Part shown: one piece after another, positions 11,338-21,774 of the stretch
Layout: each line of letters begins with the position of its first letter
Position numbering within the stretch: the stretch's first letter is position 1
From: Prorocentrum cordatum
Lineage: Eukaryota > Sar > Dinophyceae > Prorocentrales > Prorocentraceae
Assembly: GCA_963575745.1 (NCBI GenBank)
Contig: CAUYUJ010000929.1
Location: forward strand, 43,474-107,473
Direction of reading: 5' to 3'
DNA length: 64,000 bases
Made by a program: the position numbers and the translations under genes
The notes under the pieces: model-generated
What the model saw: only the letters and a program-made list of their open reading frames with translations
Databases searched by the model: none
What the model was told of the DNA's origin: nothing

Positions 11338-11483
11338 CTGGCAGGTAGCCAAAGGCGGCGCGCGCAAAGGAGGTGCTCGCAGACTTGCTCTGGCTGCTGC
11401 TTCCCATGCGTTTGGCAGTGCAAGCGGCGCTGGGCCCAGCTGCCTGGCGAAGGAGTTGCTGAGCTTGTGGTGCTGGGGGGGCG

Positions 11484-11596
11484 ATGTCGCCCCAGGCGCT
11501 GCAAAAACTTGCGTCGGCGGCCCAGCGCGACATCGAGAGTGCCCAGAAGCAGACGCTGGAGTTCGTCAAGCAGCAGGTGCAAGAGTACGTGCCTCT
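11484..11596 (+). CDS. Gene C exon: helical Gln-rich segment
   Basis: ATG at 11484 opens MSPQALQKLASAAQRDIESA followed by QKQTLEFVKQQVQEYV, a likely coiled coil. The downstream 11600-11850 is C-rich then G-rich intron-like DNA. A further exon at about 11852-11957 may end at the donor GTAAGAG. Confidence 0.4.
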
Positions 11597-11980
11597 AGAG
11601 CCCCGTGGTTCCATTCACGTAGATGGGGTGCCGCATGCTAATCTCAACCCATACCCCCACCCACCGCCCACCCACCCACCACCCCCACCCCCACCCCCAC
11701 CAACGTGAGCCCCACCCTTCCCCCCTCAACATTGGCGATGGTGGGGGGCGTGGGGGGGGTGGGGGGGGGGGTGGGGGGGGGGGGGGAGTGGTGGGTTGGT
11801 GGGTGGTGGGTGGGGGTATGGGGTAGGGTTCGCATGCGGCCCCCCTAACAGATTCTGCGGCGCGTGGTTTACCTCAACTTGAGAAACTGTCGAGAATTTG
11901 CTCGAACGGCACCCACGCTAACAATTGCAATCGCGACTTGATGCAGCTCATTCAAGGGTAAGAGTTCTCGAAACCAACAG

Positions 11981-13390
11981 TGGAACAATTCCCGATGGCA
12001 GTCAGCCCAGGAAAAGAGATGCTTGTTCAGAAGCCACAAGGCTTTCTGTGGCCACACGAAATCTTTTCCGCATTATATGATAAGTATCCAGAGATGTTTG
12101 CCTCTAGCGTGTGTTCCGACAGAGCTAGCATCCAAGGTTTTTGGAAGGATATGTACAGGTCGGGGCACCCAGGGCTGCGCAACCACCCTATGAAGGGAGT
12201 GCCTGGTTGGGACTCGTTGTTCGTACCGCTGTCCTTGCGCGGTGATGCGGTTCCAGTAAGCGGCTGTGGCAAACCATGGGCAAAATCGTATACGATATTC
12301 TCGTGGAGCAGCTTGCTCGGGCACGGCTCTACGTTGGAGTGCAATTTTATGATATATGCTGTGTTCGCGTCCATGTTCCCGAAGGCATCCAAACTTGCAT
12401 TCTGGGGGCGTTTGATGAAGTCATGGCTCGCTTTGTTCGAGGGTGTTTGGCCCGCGGGTTCAGCGAGACCAGGGCAACCGTTAGCTGGAGGATACAGAGG
12501 GTGCTTGTGGATGTTGAAAGGTGACTTGAAATATTGGGCTGATGACTTAGGGCTTCCTTCTCATTCGTCTGATGTCCCGTGCGCTCTCTGCCCAGCAAAC
12601 GCGTCTACCCTTCCATGGTGGGAGCTGCCCGAGACAGCGCGGTGGATCGGTCATCTCCATTCGACTGCTTCTTTTGAGGCGAGGTTTCCCGATCGACACC
12701 CCATTTTTACGTTTGTGACTCATTTTGCAATGTCCGTTGACGTCATGCATGTGAAGCATATGGGTCCCGATCAGTATTCCGCAGGAAGTGTTAAGTATCT
12801 GCCCACTCACGACGTCATGCCTGGTAAGCCAGGGCAGAACATGAAACTGTTGCGCGCCGAGATCCTGCACGAGTACAGAAATGGCAATGACGGCACGGCA
12901 TATTCAGACATGCGGATTTCAATGTTCAAAAAGAAAGAGAAAGAGCCACTTCGCCTAAGAGGCAAAGCGCAAGAAATAAAATGCTTCATTCCTGTATTGC
13001 AAAAGCTTTGGGACAAACATTCTGACCACTCACATGTTAAGCATCAAGCTATCGCTGCTGGCCTGGAGCTTTCCGCCAAAATAGATCGCGTTCTAGATGG
13101 GTACAAAAAAACGTAAATGTATTGCAGGGGGGTGATACAGATGTATACAGCCAAGCTATTTGGGATTATTTGGTTGTTCAGAATGTGTGCGCTGCCCACT
13201 ATGAGTCTTATAGCCACAAGCTGTTCGATATCACTGTGAGAAGCCATTATTTAGCACACAGTGCCATCCAGGCACAATGGCAAAACCCACGTACTGGGTG
13301 GTGCTACGCTGGCGAGGGTACGATGGCAAAAAGTAAAAGGTTGTTGGCTTCTTGTGTCGTTGGGAACACGCCCTACACAGTAGGGGGGAA
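11981..13390 (+). pseudogene. Gene C main exon: dinoflagellate-expanded transposase-like protein (frameshifted)
   Basis: The exon runs from acceptor CCAACAG to the consensus donor GTAAGT at 13391. It reads QKPQGFLWPHEIF at the start, then FSWSSLLGHGST, GGYRGCLWMLKGDLKYWADD, PCALCPA and SVDVMHVKHMGPDQYSAGSV, ending with the C-terminal block RSHYLAHSAIQAQWQNPRTG ... GWCYAGEGTM. I recognise this architecture as an unnamed family present in very many copies in Symbiodiniaceae and Polarella-like genomes. The D-x-x-H block and copy number suggest a transposase or captured transposon gene; that is inference. The reading frame shifts at an A7 run (about 13106-13112), which could be a mutation or a homopolymer read error. 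Confidence 0.7.
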
Positions 13391-14045
13391 GTAAGTGCGC
13401 TGAAAAGTATTTAGCGGCATTGCATTTCATGGCAACGCCTTCGTCGGAATGGATATAATTTTCCGTGGGACGTACGTTTACGGGGTTTCCCCCTTTGTCA
13501 TAACAATATTCATCATCACTATCATCACCACCGTCCTCCTCCTCACCCCCCTCCTCCGCTTAAGATGCCCGTGCATTCTTGCATTCCGAGCCATCTGCTG
13601 GAAGGCAATGCCATATTCCTCTTAGAGGCACCCGCTCTGAACCATGGGGCTGCGGCCACAAATGGGGCGCGCAAGGGTCTTGCATCCTATGGGGGCCTCG
13701 CCTGACAGGCGCCCCCGCCCTCCCCCCTCCCTCGGACAGGGCTGTGCCGAGGGGCCGATCTCGCCGCCCGCGCAGCGTTTCGGCGTGAGCCCCCCGCAGG
13801 GCTAACCTGTGGTAGACACGGCGGAAAGGAGTGAAGGGAGGGGGGGGAGGGAAGCGTCGTGGCCGCGGCCGGATGCGTCTCGAAATTGCCCCTCGAGGCC
13901 GATCTCTGCAGGAACCCTGCAGGGTTCCAAGAAACAGGAGACGAGAGGGAGGGGGAGGGAGAGGACAGAGGGGGGTAGGAGGGAAGACGGGGGAAGGGGA
14001 GGAAGGAGACGGAAGGGGGCGCAACTTGTAAATGCCAGCATTCAT
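13391..14045. other. No gene seen; intron or intergenic
   Basis: AT-richer DNA follows the GTAAGT donor, then GC-rich DNA with G-rich runs. The long minus-strand frames here are Pro/Ser/Arg low-complexity and not convincing. Confidence 0.45.
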
Positions 14046-14067
14046 CCGCAGCCATTTGGGCCAAAGC
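14046..14067 (+). other. Probable relict spliced leader in front of the PKP-rich ORF
   Basis: These 22 bases match the 22-nt dinoflagellate spliced leader at 18 positions (core here CCATTTGGGCCAAAG against CCATTTTGGCTCAAG, preceded by TCCGCAG against TCCGTAG). A match this good is not expected by chance in 64 kb. An ATG opens about 14 bases downstream, where a trans-spliced mRNA would begin translation. It also resembles an ordinary CCGCAG acceptor, so a chance origin remains possible. Confidence 0.5.
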
Positions 14068-14080
14068 GCGGCTCGGATAT

Positions 14081-14500
14081 ATGCCCCCTTTTGAAGGTGC
14101 TCCCATACAGCCCGTGCCCAAGCCGAAGGTAGCGTTCCCGCCCGCGCGCGCGACCGCGCCTCAGGAGCAGCCGTTGCTCAAGCCGAAGGCGGTGCCCCCG
14201 ATCCTTGTCGCTCCCAAGCCTCTGCTCGTGATCAAGCTCAGGCCCAAGGCCTCTGCCCGTCCCGCGGCCAAGCCCAAGGCGAAGAAGCGGCCGAAGGTAG
14301 CCAAGCCCGAGGCCGATCCCAAGCCGAAGAAGATGCCGAAGGTCAGACCCGAGGACGCCCCGAGGCCCGAGCCCGAGTCGGTCGACACGGTCCTCAACGC
14401 TGTGGCTGAGGCGGAGGGGGGCACCAGCAGCGGCACCGCAGGTTCCAGCAGCAGCGGCGCCGCCGCTGCAGCACCAACCCCCTGGGGGCACTTTCTCTAG
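14081..14500 (+). CDS. Lys/Pro/Ala-rich basic protein (PKPK repeats)
   Basis: A 139-codon open frame rich in KPK and PKA dipeptides (AKPKAKKRPKVAKPEADPKP), followed by an acidic turn and a Ser/Gly/Ala-rich C-terminus ending PTPWGHFL. No folded domain is visible. Basic PKPK tails occur in many chromatin and nucleolar proteins; calling it a histone-like protein would be speculation. A probable relict leader just upstream suggests it may be a retrogene. Confidence 0.45.
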   Translation: MPPFEGAPIQPVPKPKVAFPPARATAPQEQPLLKPKAVPPILVAPKPLLVIKLRPKASARPAAKPKAKKRPKVAKPEADPKPKKMPKVRPEDAPRPEPESVDTVLNAVAEAEGGTSSGTAGSSSSGAAAAAPTPWGHFL

Positions 14501-14501
14501 G

Positions 14502-15573
14502 CACTTCTTCTCAGGCACTGGAGTGTGCAGGTAAAGTGGCAATCATCATCGCCATCATCGCCAGTTCTATCCTTCAAGGTATCCCCAGAGTACCCCTACA
14601 TAGCTCACACAGGGTATCTGCAGCACTGATATCATTGTATATACCCCCAAAGCACCCGAAAGGTATCCAGATATTGGCCCCTGAAGATACCTATGAGTGC
14701 ATAGACTTACAAATACACATAAAGAGCTCTCTGAAGGTATATATAGATATGATTCGTCTTAAAATGTGGCAACAGTTACACGGGTCGACAGAGGGGAAGG
14801 GGGAGGACAGAGGAGGGGAAGAGGGGGGGGGCAGAGGAGGGGGAGGGGGGAGAAGGAGGAAGGAGGTGAGAGACACGGGGGGAACGGGGGGGGGACGGGA
14901 CTCCTCCCCCGCGTCTGGAGAGGGCAAAGAAAAAGAGGGAGGAGGAGGGAGGGCAGTACAAAGAGACGGGACTCCTCCTCCCTCCCTCCCTCCTCTCCTC
15001 CCCCCCTCCTTCTCCTCCTCTCTCCTCCTCCTCCTCCTCCTCCTCCTCCTCCTCCTCCTCCTCCTCCTCCTCCTGGGCAGGGAAAAGGAAGAGACGGCTT
15101 TCCCCCTTCCCTCCCCCGCCCTCCACCCCCCCCACCTTCGCGCTCCCCCCGCCCCAGCACCTCCCGCACGGCACGTATTACAAGGCTTACGCCATTCCGC
15201 CGACCCTCTGTCCTTAGGCGTTCCTTTCTTTTGTTGTGCGGGCGCGCGCGCGCGAGGACGACGTCGACGTCGAGAAGCCGCGCGAGGGCATGACTCTGGA
15301 CGAGACGCCGATAAGGGGGGAGGGCGCCTATGCCCTCCCCCCGTTCCCCGCCGCCACTAGGACGGCCCCCTGCTGGCGAGCACATACGCAACACACGAAC
15401 CCACACACGCCCGCTCCGCTCCGCCCCACACGCACGCGCGCGCGCCCCCTCCCCCCCCAGTCCCCCCTCCCCCACCTCCCTCCCTCCCTAGCCTTCTCCT
15501 CGTGTATATATACATCTATATATATATATATGTGTATATATATATGTGTGTGCGTGTGTGTGTGTGATAACAT
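14502..15573. repeat. Intergenic: CTTCAAGGTATCCCC units, GGA/TCC and TA microsatellites
   Basis: 14570-14750 holds degenerate AAGGTATCC-type units, 14780-14960 is GA/GGA-rich, 15011-15075 is (TCC)n, and 15495-15566 is TA/TG repeats. The segment around 15196-15218 (GGCTTACGCC then TTCCGCCGACC) recurs nearly unchanged at 40421-40443. An exon may lie at about 15240-15330 (Asp/Glu-rich), but its borders are not clear. Confidence 0.55.
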
Positions 15574-16003
15574 GTTGTCCTTTTCCAATGGGAGCGCGCG
15601 AAACTTTTGAGCGCCCGAAGCGACGCGCGCACTCCGAACCCGAGGCAAAACCGAAACAAAACCGAAACGAAACCGAAACAAAACCGAAACAAAACCGAAA
15701 CGAAACCGAAACGAAACCGCAACGCGTGCGCTGCGGAACGCAGGAGCGAAAAAAGTTATCAAAACAAACAAAAACGGCGCACGGAAAGTTACCATTTTGA
15801 CACACAGAAGTTAACATTTTTGACAATTAAAAGTTGTCATTTCTGATAATTTTGTTTTCGCGCAGTTCGGGCCTATTTTCAAAAAAAAAAAAAAAAAAAA
15901 AAAAAATAACTATTTCCGGGAAGTTGATAACTTTTTGAAAAGTTGTAAACCTTTTTTTCCCCCCCACCACTTTTTTTTTTTTTTTACATTGGAAAAGGAC
16001 AAC
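15574..16003. mobile_element. MITE-like element, 17-bp TIR GTTGTCCTTTTCCAATG
   Basis: A 430-bp element with perfect 17-bp terminal inverted repeats at 15574-15590 and 15987-16003. Inside are an 11-bp tandem array (CGAAACAAAAC type, 15647-15725) and scattered AAAAGTTRTCATTTTTGA-like subterminal repeats in both orientations, followed by poly-A and poly-T stretches. Non-coding. The 11-bp array matches the arms of the foldback element at 4944-5450. Confidence 0.75.
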
Positions 16004-16609
16004 TTTTAAACTTAACCGATCTATAGGGTTGCCCCCTTTCCCCCCCTTCCCCGAGTGGGGGGGGTCTGGATGAGAAAACGCCAGATGGGGGACTGCCCCA
16101 CCCCCTCCCCCCTTTCCCCTGGCAGAGCCACCCGGGCGACCCCCCCCCCAAGCAGAGCTGAAGCTCTTGCTTAGGCTCAGAGCTGAAGCTCTTGCTGAGG
16201 CTCCTTGTAGTTCACACACCGGATCGGCGGATATACGCGCAGTTCGGAGGTTGATAGACCTCCTACCCTGACACGTCGATTAGCGAATTGGCCGTTTTCC
16301 ATTCGCGAGAGGGCGTCGCGGCCGTCGTTTTTGCGGGTCCAGGTCCGTCGGTTTCGGTACCAGGCCGTTCTCATTGTAAAGGAGGTTCACTAAAGGGAGG
16401 TTCGTCCACCGCCGAGTGACCAGTGCAGTACAAGCTGTGTGGTGTAAACTCCGCGGGGCACCCGCGGCGCCTCTTAGGCGGCGCGGGCGGCAACGTGGCG
16501 CGGGCTCGGCCCACCCAGCGCGTGGGGCGCCCACGAGCGCCCCCGGGGCGGCACGGGCGGCAGTGTGGCAAAATCTCCTGCCGACCCACCCAGCGCACGG
16601 CCTCGAGGT

Positions 16610-16830
16610 TGCACAGGACGGTCGGGCCAGACGAGAGGGGGGGATCGGGAGAAGGGGGAGGTGCGAAATTTGCTGCGTGCAGTTGGTTTCGGCCCCGAGG
16701 GGCCCATTCCTCGATACATAGCCGCCTCCGGCGCCGGGAAGCGCCTGGAAAATAAGTTACGCGAGCTGATTCTCAGACCCCCCTTTGCTATTCCCCATTT
16801 TCGCCCAGCCCGAGACGGCAACGTGGAAAA
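16610..16830. repeat. Dispersed repeat I, copy 1
   Basis: About 215 bp closely match 51360-51575. The most conserved block contains CCTCGATACATAGCCGCCTC followed by CGGCGCCGGGA and GAGCTGATTCTCA. The same-strand conservation over more than 200 bp without inverted ends suggests a SINE-like or otherwise dispersed unit. No tRNA or RNA fold was established. Confidence 0.7.
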
Positions 16831-17355
16831 TCTTGGGCCGACCCGCCCAATCACTGTGCTGGGAATTTAGGGAGGAGATGTGTGTCTTTTGCGGGGCCCC
16901 GCGACCACCGCAAGGTAGCAAGCATCGCACAGGCTTCTCTCAAGGAGCCGCGGCAGGGTCGGGTATGTTGAGCCCGTACGCGCCCACATTGGTGGACCCG
17001 TACGGGCCTTATTGGAGGGACCTATCAGTCAGAAGGCTCAGTTGGGGAAGTGTTCGTGTTTTCCTTTCATTTGGAAATCTGGTTATCTGCATGTCGACAA
17101 GCATTGTAAGATATTAGATCACTTCTTGTCACTCCTCGTCCCTCATCCTCTTCGTTCCCCCTCGGCCCTCCTCGTCCTCGTCTCCGTTCTTCCCCTCTCC
17201 CCCTCCTGTCTGGAAGGTCACCGTCCACCCACGCGTTGGCCCCTGATCCTTTCGTGGGTTAGGGCCGCGCTGCCCTGTGTTCTGACAAACCTGCGACGTT
17301 TCTCCCCTGCGTCTTCCCTCGTCCTACCACCCTCCCTCTCCCTGCTCCTTTCAGG
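16831..17355. other. No gene seen
   Basis: Unique GC-rich DNA with C/T-rich stretches (17140-17220, 17300-17350). Open frames are short and of arginine/proline-rich composition. Confidence 0.4.
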
Positions 17356-17507
17356 AGGAGGGAAAACACACAGACACAATGAATCGTCGATCTCCCAGAA
17401 GATATGGGAAAACATGGGCCGTAGTGGGGAAGACAGAAGCCCAGAAAACATGGAAAAACATTAGGGATCCTTTCTGATCTGTGTGTACCTACTTGCGGGT
17501 CCCAGGG
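17356..17507. mobile_element. MITE family H, copy 1
   Basis: Matches 22790-22937 over about 150 bp. Shared blocks are GGGAAAA then ACACAGACACAAT, TATGGGAAAACATGG, GAAGACA and AGCCCAGAAA or AACCCAGAAA. The ends form an imperfect inverted repeat (GGGAAAAMACACAGACAC against the complement of GTGTGTCCCAGG). Non-coding. Confidence 0.6.
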
Positions 17508-17795
17508 CGGCCGTCGCCGGCGGCCGTCGACGCCGCCGCCGTTGACGAGGGCGACGACGAGGACGCCGAGGACGACGAAGCCGAGGACGACGAGGAAGAC
17601 GACGACGACGAAGACGACGAGGACAACGACGACGCCGAGGACGACGACGCCGTGCCTCCTGTCGCCTGCCCCGACGACGACCGCCTCGCAGGTGACCTCC
17701 GGGGCCTCGGAAGGCCGTTTGGCGGCCTCCGCCGAGGGCCTCCGACGGCCCCGAGCCGCGCGCGTGCCGAGAGGCTCGGGGGCATCGACGACGGC

Positions 17796-17827
<32 letters not shown>

Positions 17828-17839
17828 GAAAGACGACGA

Positions 17840-17858
17840 CGACGACGACGACGAGAAA

Positions 17859-17942
<84 letters not shown>
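17840..17942. repeat. (GAC)n microsatellite
   Basis: A perfect trinucleotide run with looser GAC/GAG-rich DNA from 17530. It gives long poly-Asp, poly-Thr or poly-Arg frames in all phases, so the 240-codon frame across it is not good evidence of a gene. Confidence 0.95.
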
Positions 17943-17993
17943 CGTCGCGCGCGGGACGCCTCCAGAGGTCGTGTTTGGACGCTCATCTTGGCA

Positions 17994-18111
17994 TCGCTCG
18001 GACGTGTGCATTTTTTCCAGGCGAGAACCATCGAGGACCATCCTGGACCATCGAGCAAAAAAAACACACGCACGAAACCGAAAAATGCACGGGAAATGGA
18101 CGTCCGAGCGA
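17994..18111 (+). mobile_element. MITE family A, copy 1 (TIR TCGCTCGGACGT)
   Basis: A 118-bp element with perfect 12-bp inverted ends (17994-18005 and 18100-18111). The interior reads GGCGAGAACCATCGAGGACC then CATCCTGGACCATCGAGCAA, then an A run and CACACGCACGAAACCG. Other copies are at 21639, 24155 and 38824 in the same orientation. Non-coding. This is the best-preserved copy because both ends are intact. Confidence 0.85.
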
Positions 18112-18856
18112 AGGCAAGTTCTGGACGTGTCAAGGGATCATTCTGGAGACCCAGAGGAGCTGTCGAAGCCACACAGCACATCGATCCCCAGGTCACGGAT
18201 CCTAGATAACTGATCCAGGCTTGGAGCCCTCGACCCTCGATCGATAGAGACAGACTTAGAAAACTCGATCCTCGATCGAGGCCTACGGCGACCCATGTCA
18301 CTTGCGGTGACGCGAAATCAATAGCGCTTCGCGCGTCGCGGTCTGGGCCGGCGTCGGCTGTCCGTCTCCTAGGGGGCGGCGTGGGGGCGCGACGTCGCGA
18401 AGGGAGTCGCGTATCGTGGGGGGCGATACGCGAAATTAGGCGACCTCGATATCCTGGAAGGTCGACCAGACTTCGACCCTGAGCCAGCGCTGAGCGCACT
18501 CATGCTGGCCTCGATGCGGCGGTGTGGCAGAGTCATTGCTCCGCAGGGTGGGAGGCCCGGGCAGCTTAGACAGAGCAGCGGCCGGCATTCACCAAGTCTG
18601 ATGACCCAGATCGGGTGTTGCTCGAAGTGCCCCTGACCCAAGGTGCCCCCAGGATTTCCAAAGAGGCCCCCACGACCTCCAGAGCACCCCTCCTCAGGCT
18701 CAGGGGACCCCAGGGGCTTCAAGAATGCGCGAAGAACTGGGGGCTCCTCGGGCCGGGGGCACCTTTTAGCCACCCCCGACTAGAGTGAGATCCCAGCCAT
18801 CGACCTTCGATCGACCCATCGAGGCTGGCGGCAACGACGGGCGCATCCCGCCGTCG
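18112..18856. other. No gene seen; contains a hairpin motif at 18409-18446
   Basis: The motif GCGTATCG-loop-CGATACGC followed by GAAATTAGGCGACC is found again at 25107-25139 and 39797-39836 (separate entries). The rest is unique, GC-rich, with clusters of ATCGATCGA-like steps at 18220-18290 and 18800-18830. Confidence 0.45.
18409..18446. other. Dispersed hairpin motif, copy 1
   Basis: A perfect 8-bp stem GCGTATCG / CGATACGC with a 7-base loop, followed by GAAATTAGGCGACCT. Compare copies at 25107 and 39797: the second stem base pair differs but pairing is kept. Confidence 0.6.
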
Positions 18857-18996
18857 AGGCCTTCGGGTCCAAGCCAGCGGCGCAGAAGTTCGAGCCGCCG
18901 GAGCAGCGGCTCGTCCGCCTCCAGGTGCGGGGGAACTTGTGCTCGCCCCCATCGGTTGGGGCGCACCCCCCCCCGGAGCTGCCCCCCGCGCTGGAG
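18857..18996 (+). CDS. Possible exon, Pro/Gln-rich
   Basis: The frame reads VEAFGSKPAAQKFEPPEQRL then VRLQVRGNLCSPPSVGAHPP and ends at a GT donor at 18997. It is open throughout with a moderate composition. No family recognised and no partner exons found. The 65-bp inverted repeat begins 30 bases downstream, which would place it in the intron. Confidence 0.28.
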
Positions 18997-19026
18997 GTAA
19001 CAACAGCGAGAGTGAGTTTTTCGGAG

Positions 19027-19183
19027 GGCACCAACTATACACCAACACCGATCCTGGCCCAGGATCACCCTGGGCCCAGGATCGGTGTATATTCCTTCTT
19101 GCGCAGGGCAGGAGGGCGTATACACCGATCCTGGGCCCAGGGTGATCCTGGGCCAGGATCGGTGTTGGTGTATAGTTGGTGCC
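19027..19183. repeat. 65-bp perfect inverted repeat (long hairpin)
   Basis: Arms 19027-19091 and 19119-19183 are exact reverse complements over 65 bp, with a 27-base spacer. The arms themselves contain smaller palindromes (CCTGGGCCCAGG and GATCCTGG-G-CCAGGATC). The ends read GGCACCAACTATACACCAAC and the complement. No second copy was seen in the window. It could be a very young foldback element or a source of double-stranded RNA. Perfect arms mean recent origin or ongoing correction. Confidence 0.95.
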
Positions 19184-19206
19184 TTCCTAAGTTTTGTGTT
19201 GGTAAG

Positions 19207-19285
19207 GTTAACTTGGGCATGTCCCTCTACAGGAGGAGTATTAAAAACAGTCCAAAGAAAGTCTGGGGACGATTTCTCATATACA
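19207..19285. mobile_element. MITE family E, 5' fragment
   Basis: Begins GGTTAACTTGGGC, then GTCCCTCTACAGGAGGA and AAAACAGTC...AGTCTGGGGACGA. This matches the left half of the full element at 56014-56183 and the copy at 36725. The right end is not found, so it is a fragment. Confidence 0.6.
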
Positions 19286-21081
19286 GATATACATATATCT
19301 TTACCCTGTATTGAATAGTCTTGAGTTCTATGTACTTATATACGTATACATATTATATATATATACATATGTACACATGTTCACTATGTTCGAATATTTC
19401 TGACTCTTCTTATTTTGTTGAAGCAGCGCCTATAGGAGGACAAGCCCGACCTAACGGTAGGTAGAGGAGCAGGTGCCGATACCGTTATTCTGCCCTCGTT
19501 TTCGCCTTTCGGGCGCCTCCTGGGGTGTTCTCGTCGCCACGGTTGGATTCGCCTCGAAGTCCTGATCACCACCGCCTGAGGCCACGGCGAGAGGGTGGTG
19601 AATGCCACCTCCAGAGGAGGTCCAGGATGCCTCCCCGAGGTGGGGATAGGGGATGTCTCGATCGGGGAGGGGGGGGGGGGCACATCACAAGGAGGACCCC
19701 CCCTGGATCCTCGCGCTGGTGGTGGTAGTGTATGTTCTCATTGTTCCTGAATGTTGGGCCTCGGAGGACGACACACCCAGGCGTTCGACGTCTTAAGAAA
19801 TTCGGAAGGGCAGTTGTTGGTTTTCGCTTTCGTACCCCGGGGGCTGGGCCCCGGCGCCATCAGCAATTTCGACCCATGGGCGAGAAACCCGCCCTGGGGA
19901 AAGGGTCGGGGTTTCCAGGGACCCCCGCATGGAAGCAATCAAGACGTCGGCTCTCTCTGGAGAGGGAGGCAATCCCTGGGGGAGGCAGCTGCTGTGGGAG
20001 GCAACGGCTCAGGGATGATGGACCTGTATTCCACCATCACCACCATAAGTTGGAGGGGAGAAGGAGGTGGAGGAGGAGGAGGAGGAAGAAGAAGAAGAGG
20101 GGGAGGAGGACCCCCTCCCCCCTCCAACGTATGGTGGTGGTGGTGGTTCAGGCCCATCAAGGGATGTGGGATCAGGGGTGGCAGCGGCCGAGGCAGGCAG
20201 CGGTGCGAGGCAGGCTTGCGGGGGGGGCGCCGTGGCTGGGGGTTGTGTGTTGGGGGACGGCCCACACTCGAGAGCCATCTGCAGCCCCCCCTGTGGCCAC
20301 CGAAGTCTGAAGACATACCCCGCCCGAAGTCTGCGAACGCCCAGCGAGACATCCCACGTCGACACCGACACCAAGGACTTCCTCCGCTTCCTCCCCCCTT
20401 CCTTTCTTCCCACAGGCTGACACGACCGACCCTAAGGACCATCCTCCCTCCGTCCCTCCTAATTGTTGTTGCGCATTTCTCGCATTGCATGTTGTCCAGA
20501 CACGCCAGATTCCTGAGAACACGGCCTCGCCCACCCGGTCTTGAGTAGGCCCGGGCGCTGTCCGCAACGGTGGTCGCATCGGTCGCATCGCATCGTGCCC
20601 CCTCGGACATTGGTGCCGCGTCAAGTCGCCAGTGCGGTCCATTCGATGTTTGTCATCCGAGCGGCTGCAGCAGCAGGCAGTGCTCAGACTGTACGGGCTC
20701 GGGCCGCGCACCCGTGAAACAGAGCAGTCGGCAGATTTGGGCAATCACATCTTCACGCGGCCATTCTGCTCACCGGCATCGTCCTGCCACTGATGCCCAT
20801 AATTCGGGGGTGGCAAAGAGGGGGGTGATGACTCGGGGGGGGGATATCATGGCGTGGGCCATGATGTTTCCCCAGATTTCAAGGCGCCTCTTCTTATTCT
20901 ATTACCTCCCTGGCCCCCCCCCCCTGGGGCCGCGCACATGCCGCCCGCCATGATTTGCACCACCCCTCTTGGACGCCCCCCTCTGGTCGGGGGAGCGTAA
21001 GACCCGGGTTTGCCAGGACTCGGGTTCGCCATCGTTTTTTGACGACCGCGCTTCGGATTTTGACGAGGAGGAGTTTCGTGG
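19286..21081. other. No convincing gene; mixed unique and simple sequence
   Basis: 19310-19380 is TA-rich. 19660-19690 and 20820-20930 have G and C runs, and 20055-20125 is GGA/GAA-rich. A plus-strand frame from 19751 has some protein-like sequence (RNSEGQLLVFAFVPRG) but runs into the GGA repeat. It could be an exon; I give it little weight. Confidence 0.35.
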
Positions 21082-21190
21082 GATGTCTGCAGCGGGAGGC
21101 CTCGTCAAAATGCAGGCTCGGCCTCGTCATTTTTTTTGACGACCTCGTCGGGGATTTCCGAGTCCCCTGTACCCAGGTCTTACGTCCCCC
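21082..21190. repeat. Dispersed repeat R, copy 1
   Basis: Matches 37070-37185: shared GATG, then TGCAGCGGG, then CTCGTCA, CTCGTCATTTT, and GTCTTACGTC. It contains GTCGTCAAAAAAAATGACGA-like inverted steps with 21030-21049. No coding capacity. Confidence 0.5.
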
Positions 21191-21371
21191 TGAAAAAACC
21201 CCTGATCTTGGCCGCTCTTGAATAATGGTGCGGCCATCGGTGGCTGGGGTGCCTCCTACGCCACGCTCCACGCCGTCGGTGAGCAGGCCGTCCGTCGGGG
21301 CACGCTGGACCCGCGCCGCCGCCGGTGTCCCGTCGCACCGGCGGCCACGAGCCACGCGGCTCCACACGCCG

Positions 21372-21452
21372 GGTTTTTTTTTTTCAGGCAAGTTTATTGC
21401 AGGCGTTCGCCCCCCCCCACCCCCCCCCCCCCCCCCCCCCCCCACCCCCCCC

Positions 21453-21492
<40 letters not shown>

Positions 21493-21631
21493 GCCCCTCT
21501 TCAAGCGAATACTAGCGTGCAAGTGCCTTTCGACTTGCGTGATTTCCGCGCCCCCCCCGGGCTTGTTCCAGGCTCAGCCCCCCCCCCCGTCCATGCAAGT
21601 AAACTTGCCAGAGCCTAAAAAAAACAGGCTC
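21372..21631 (-). mobile_element. MITE family B, copy 1
   Basis: A reverse-orientation copy of the element at 34666-34874. The ends are GGTTTTTTTTTTCAGGCAAG and CAAAAAACAGGCTC-like (AAAAAACAGGCTC at 21631), with CATGCAAGTAAACTTGCC inside the right end. The interior is a long C homopolymer (21411-21490) and CTTCAAGCGAATACTAGCGT. Non-coding. It ends seven bases before a family A element. Confidence 0.75.
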
Positions 21632-21638
21632 CTTGGTA

Positions 21639-21752
21639 TCGCTCGGACGTGTGCACTTTCTCGGCGGCGATTATTTAGGAGCATCGTGGATCATTTCGCG
21701 AAACAAAACCACGCGCGAAGCCGAAACAAGCACAGGGAACGGGTCCGAGCGA
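21639..21752 (+). mobile_element. MITE family A, copy 2
   Basis: A 114-bp element starting TCGCTCGGACGTGTGCAC and ending GGGTCCGAGCGA. The inverted ends pair except at the innermost positions. The interior is diverged from copy 1 (GGCGGCGATTATTTAGGAGC). Confidence 0.75.
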
Positions 21753-21774
21753 TGGCGTGGACGAGGAGGCCCAG

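Noticed and set aside
14081-14500. Histone H1 or DVNP-like chromatin protein
   Set aside because: Only PKPK composition supports it; no diagnostic motif of either family.
17481-18209. 242-codon Asp-rich ORF and its overlapping Thr and Ser frames
   Set aside because: Driven by the (GAC)n repeat, and it reads straight through a family A MITE.
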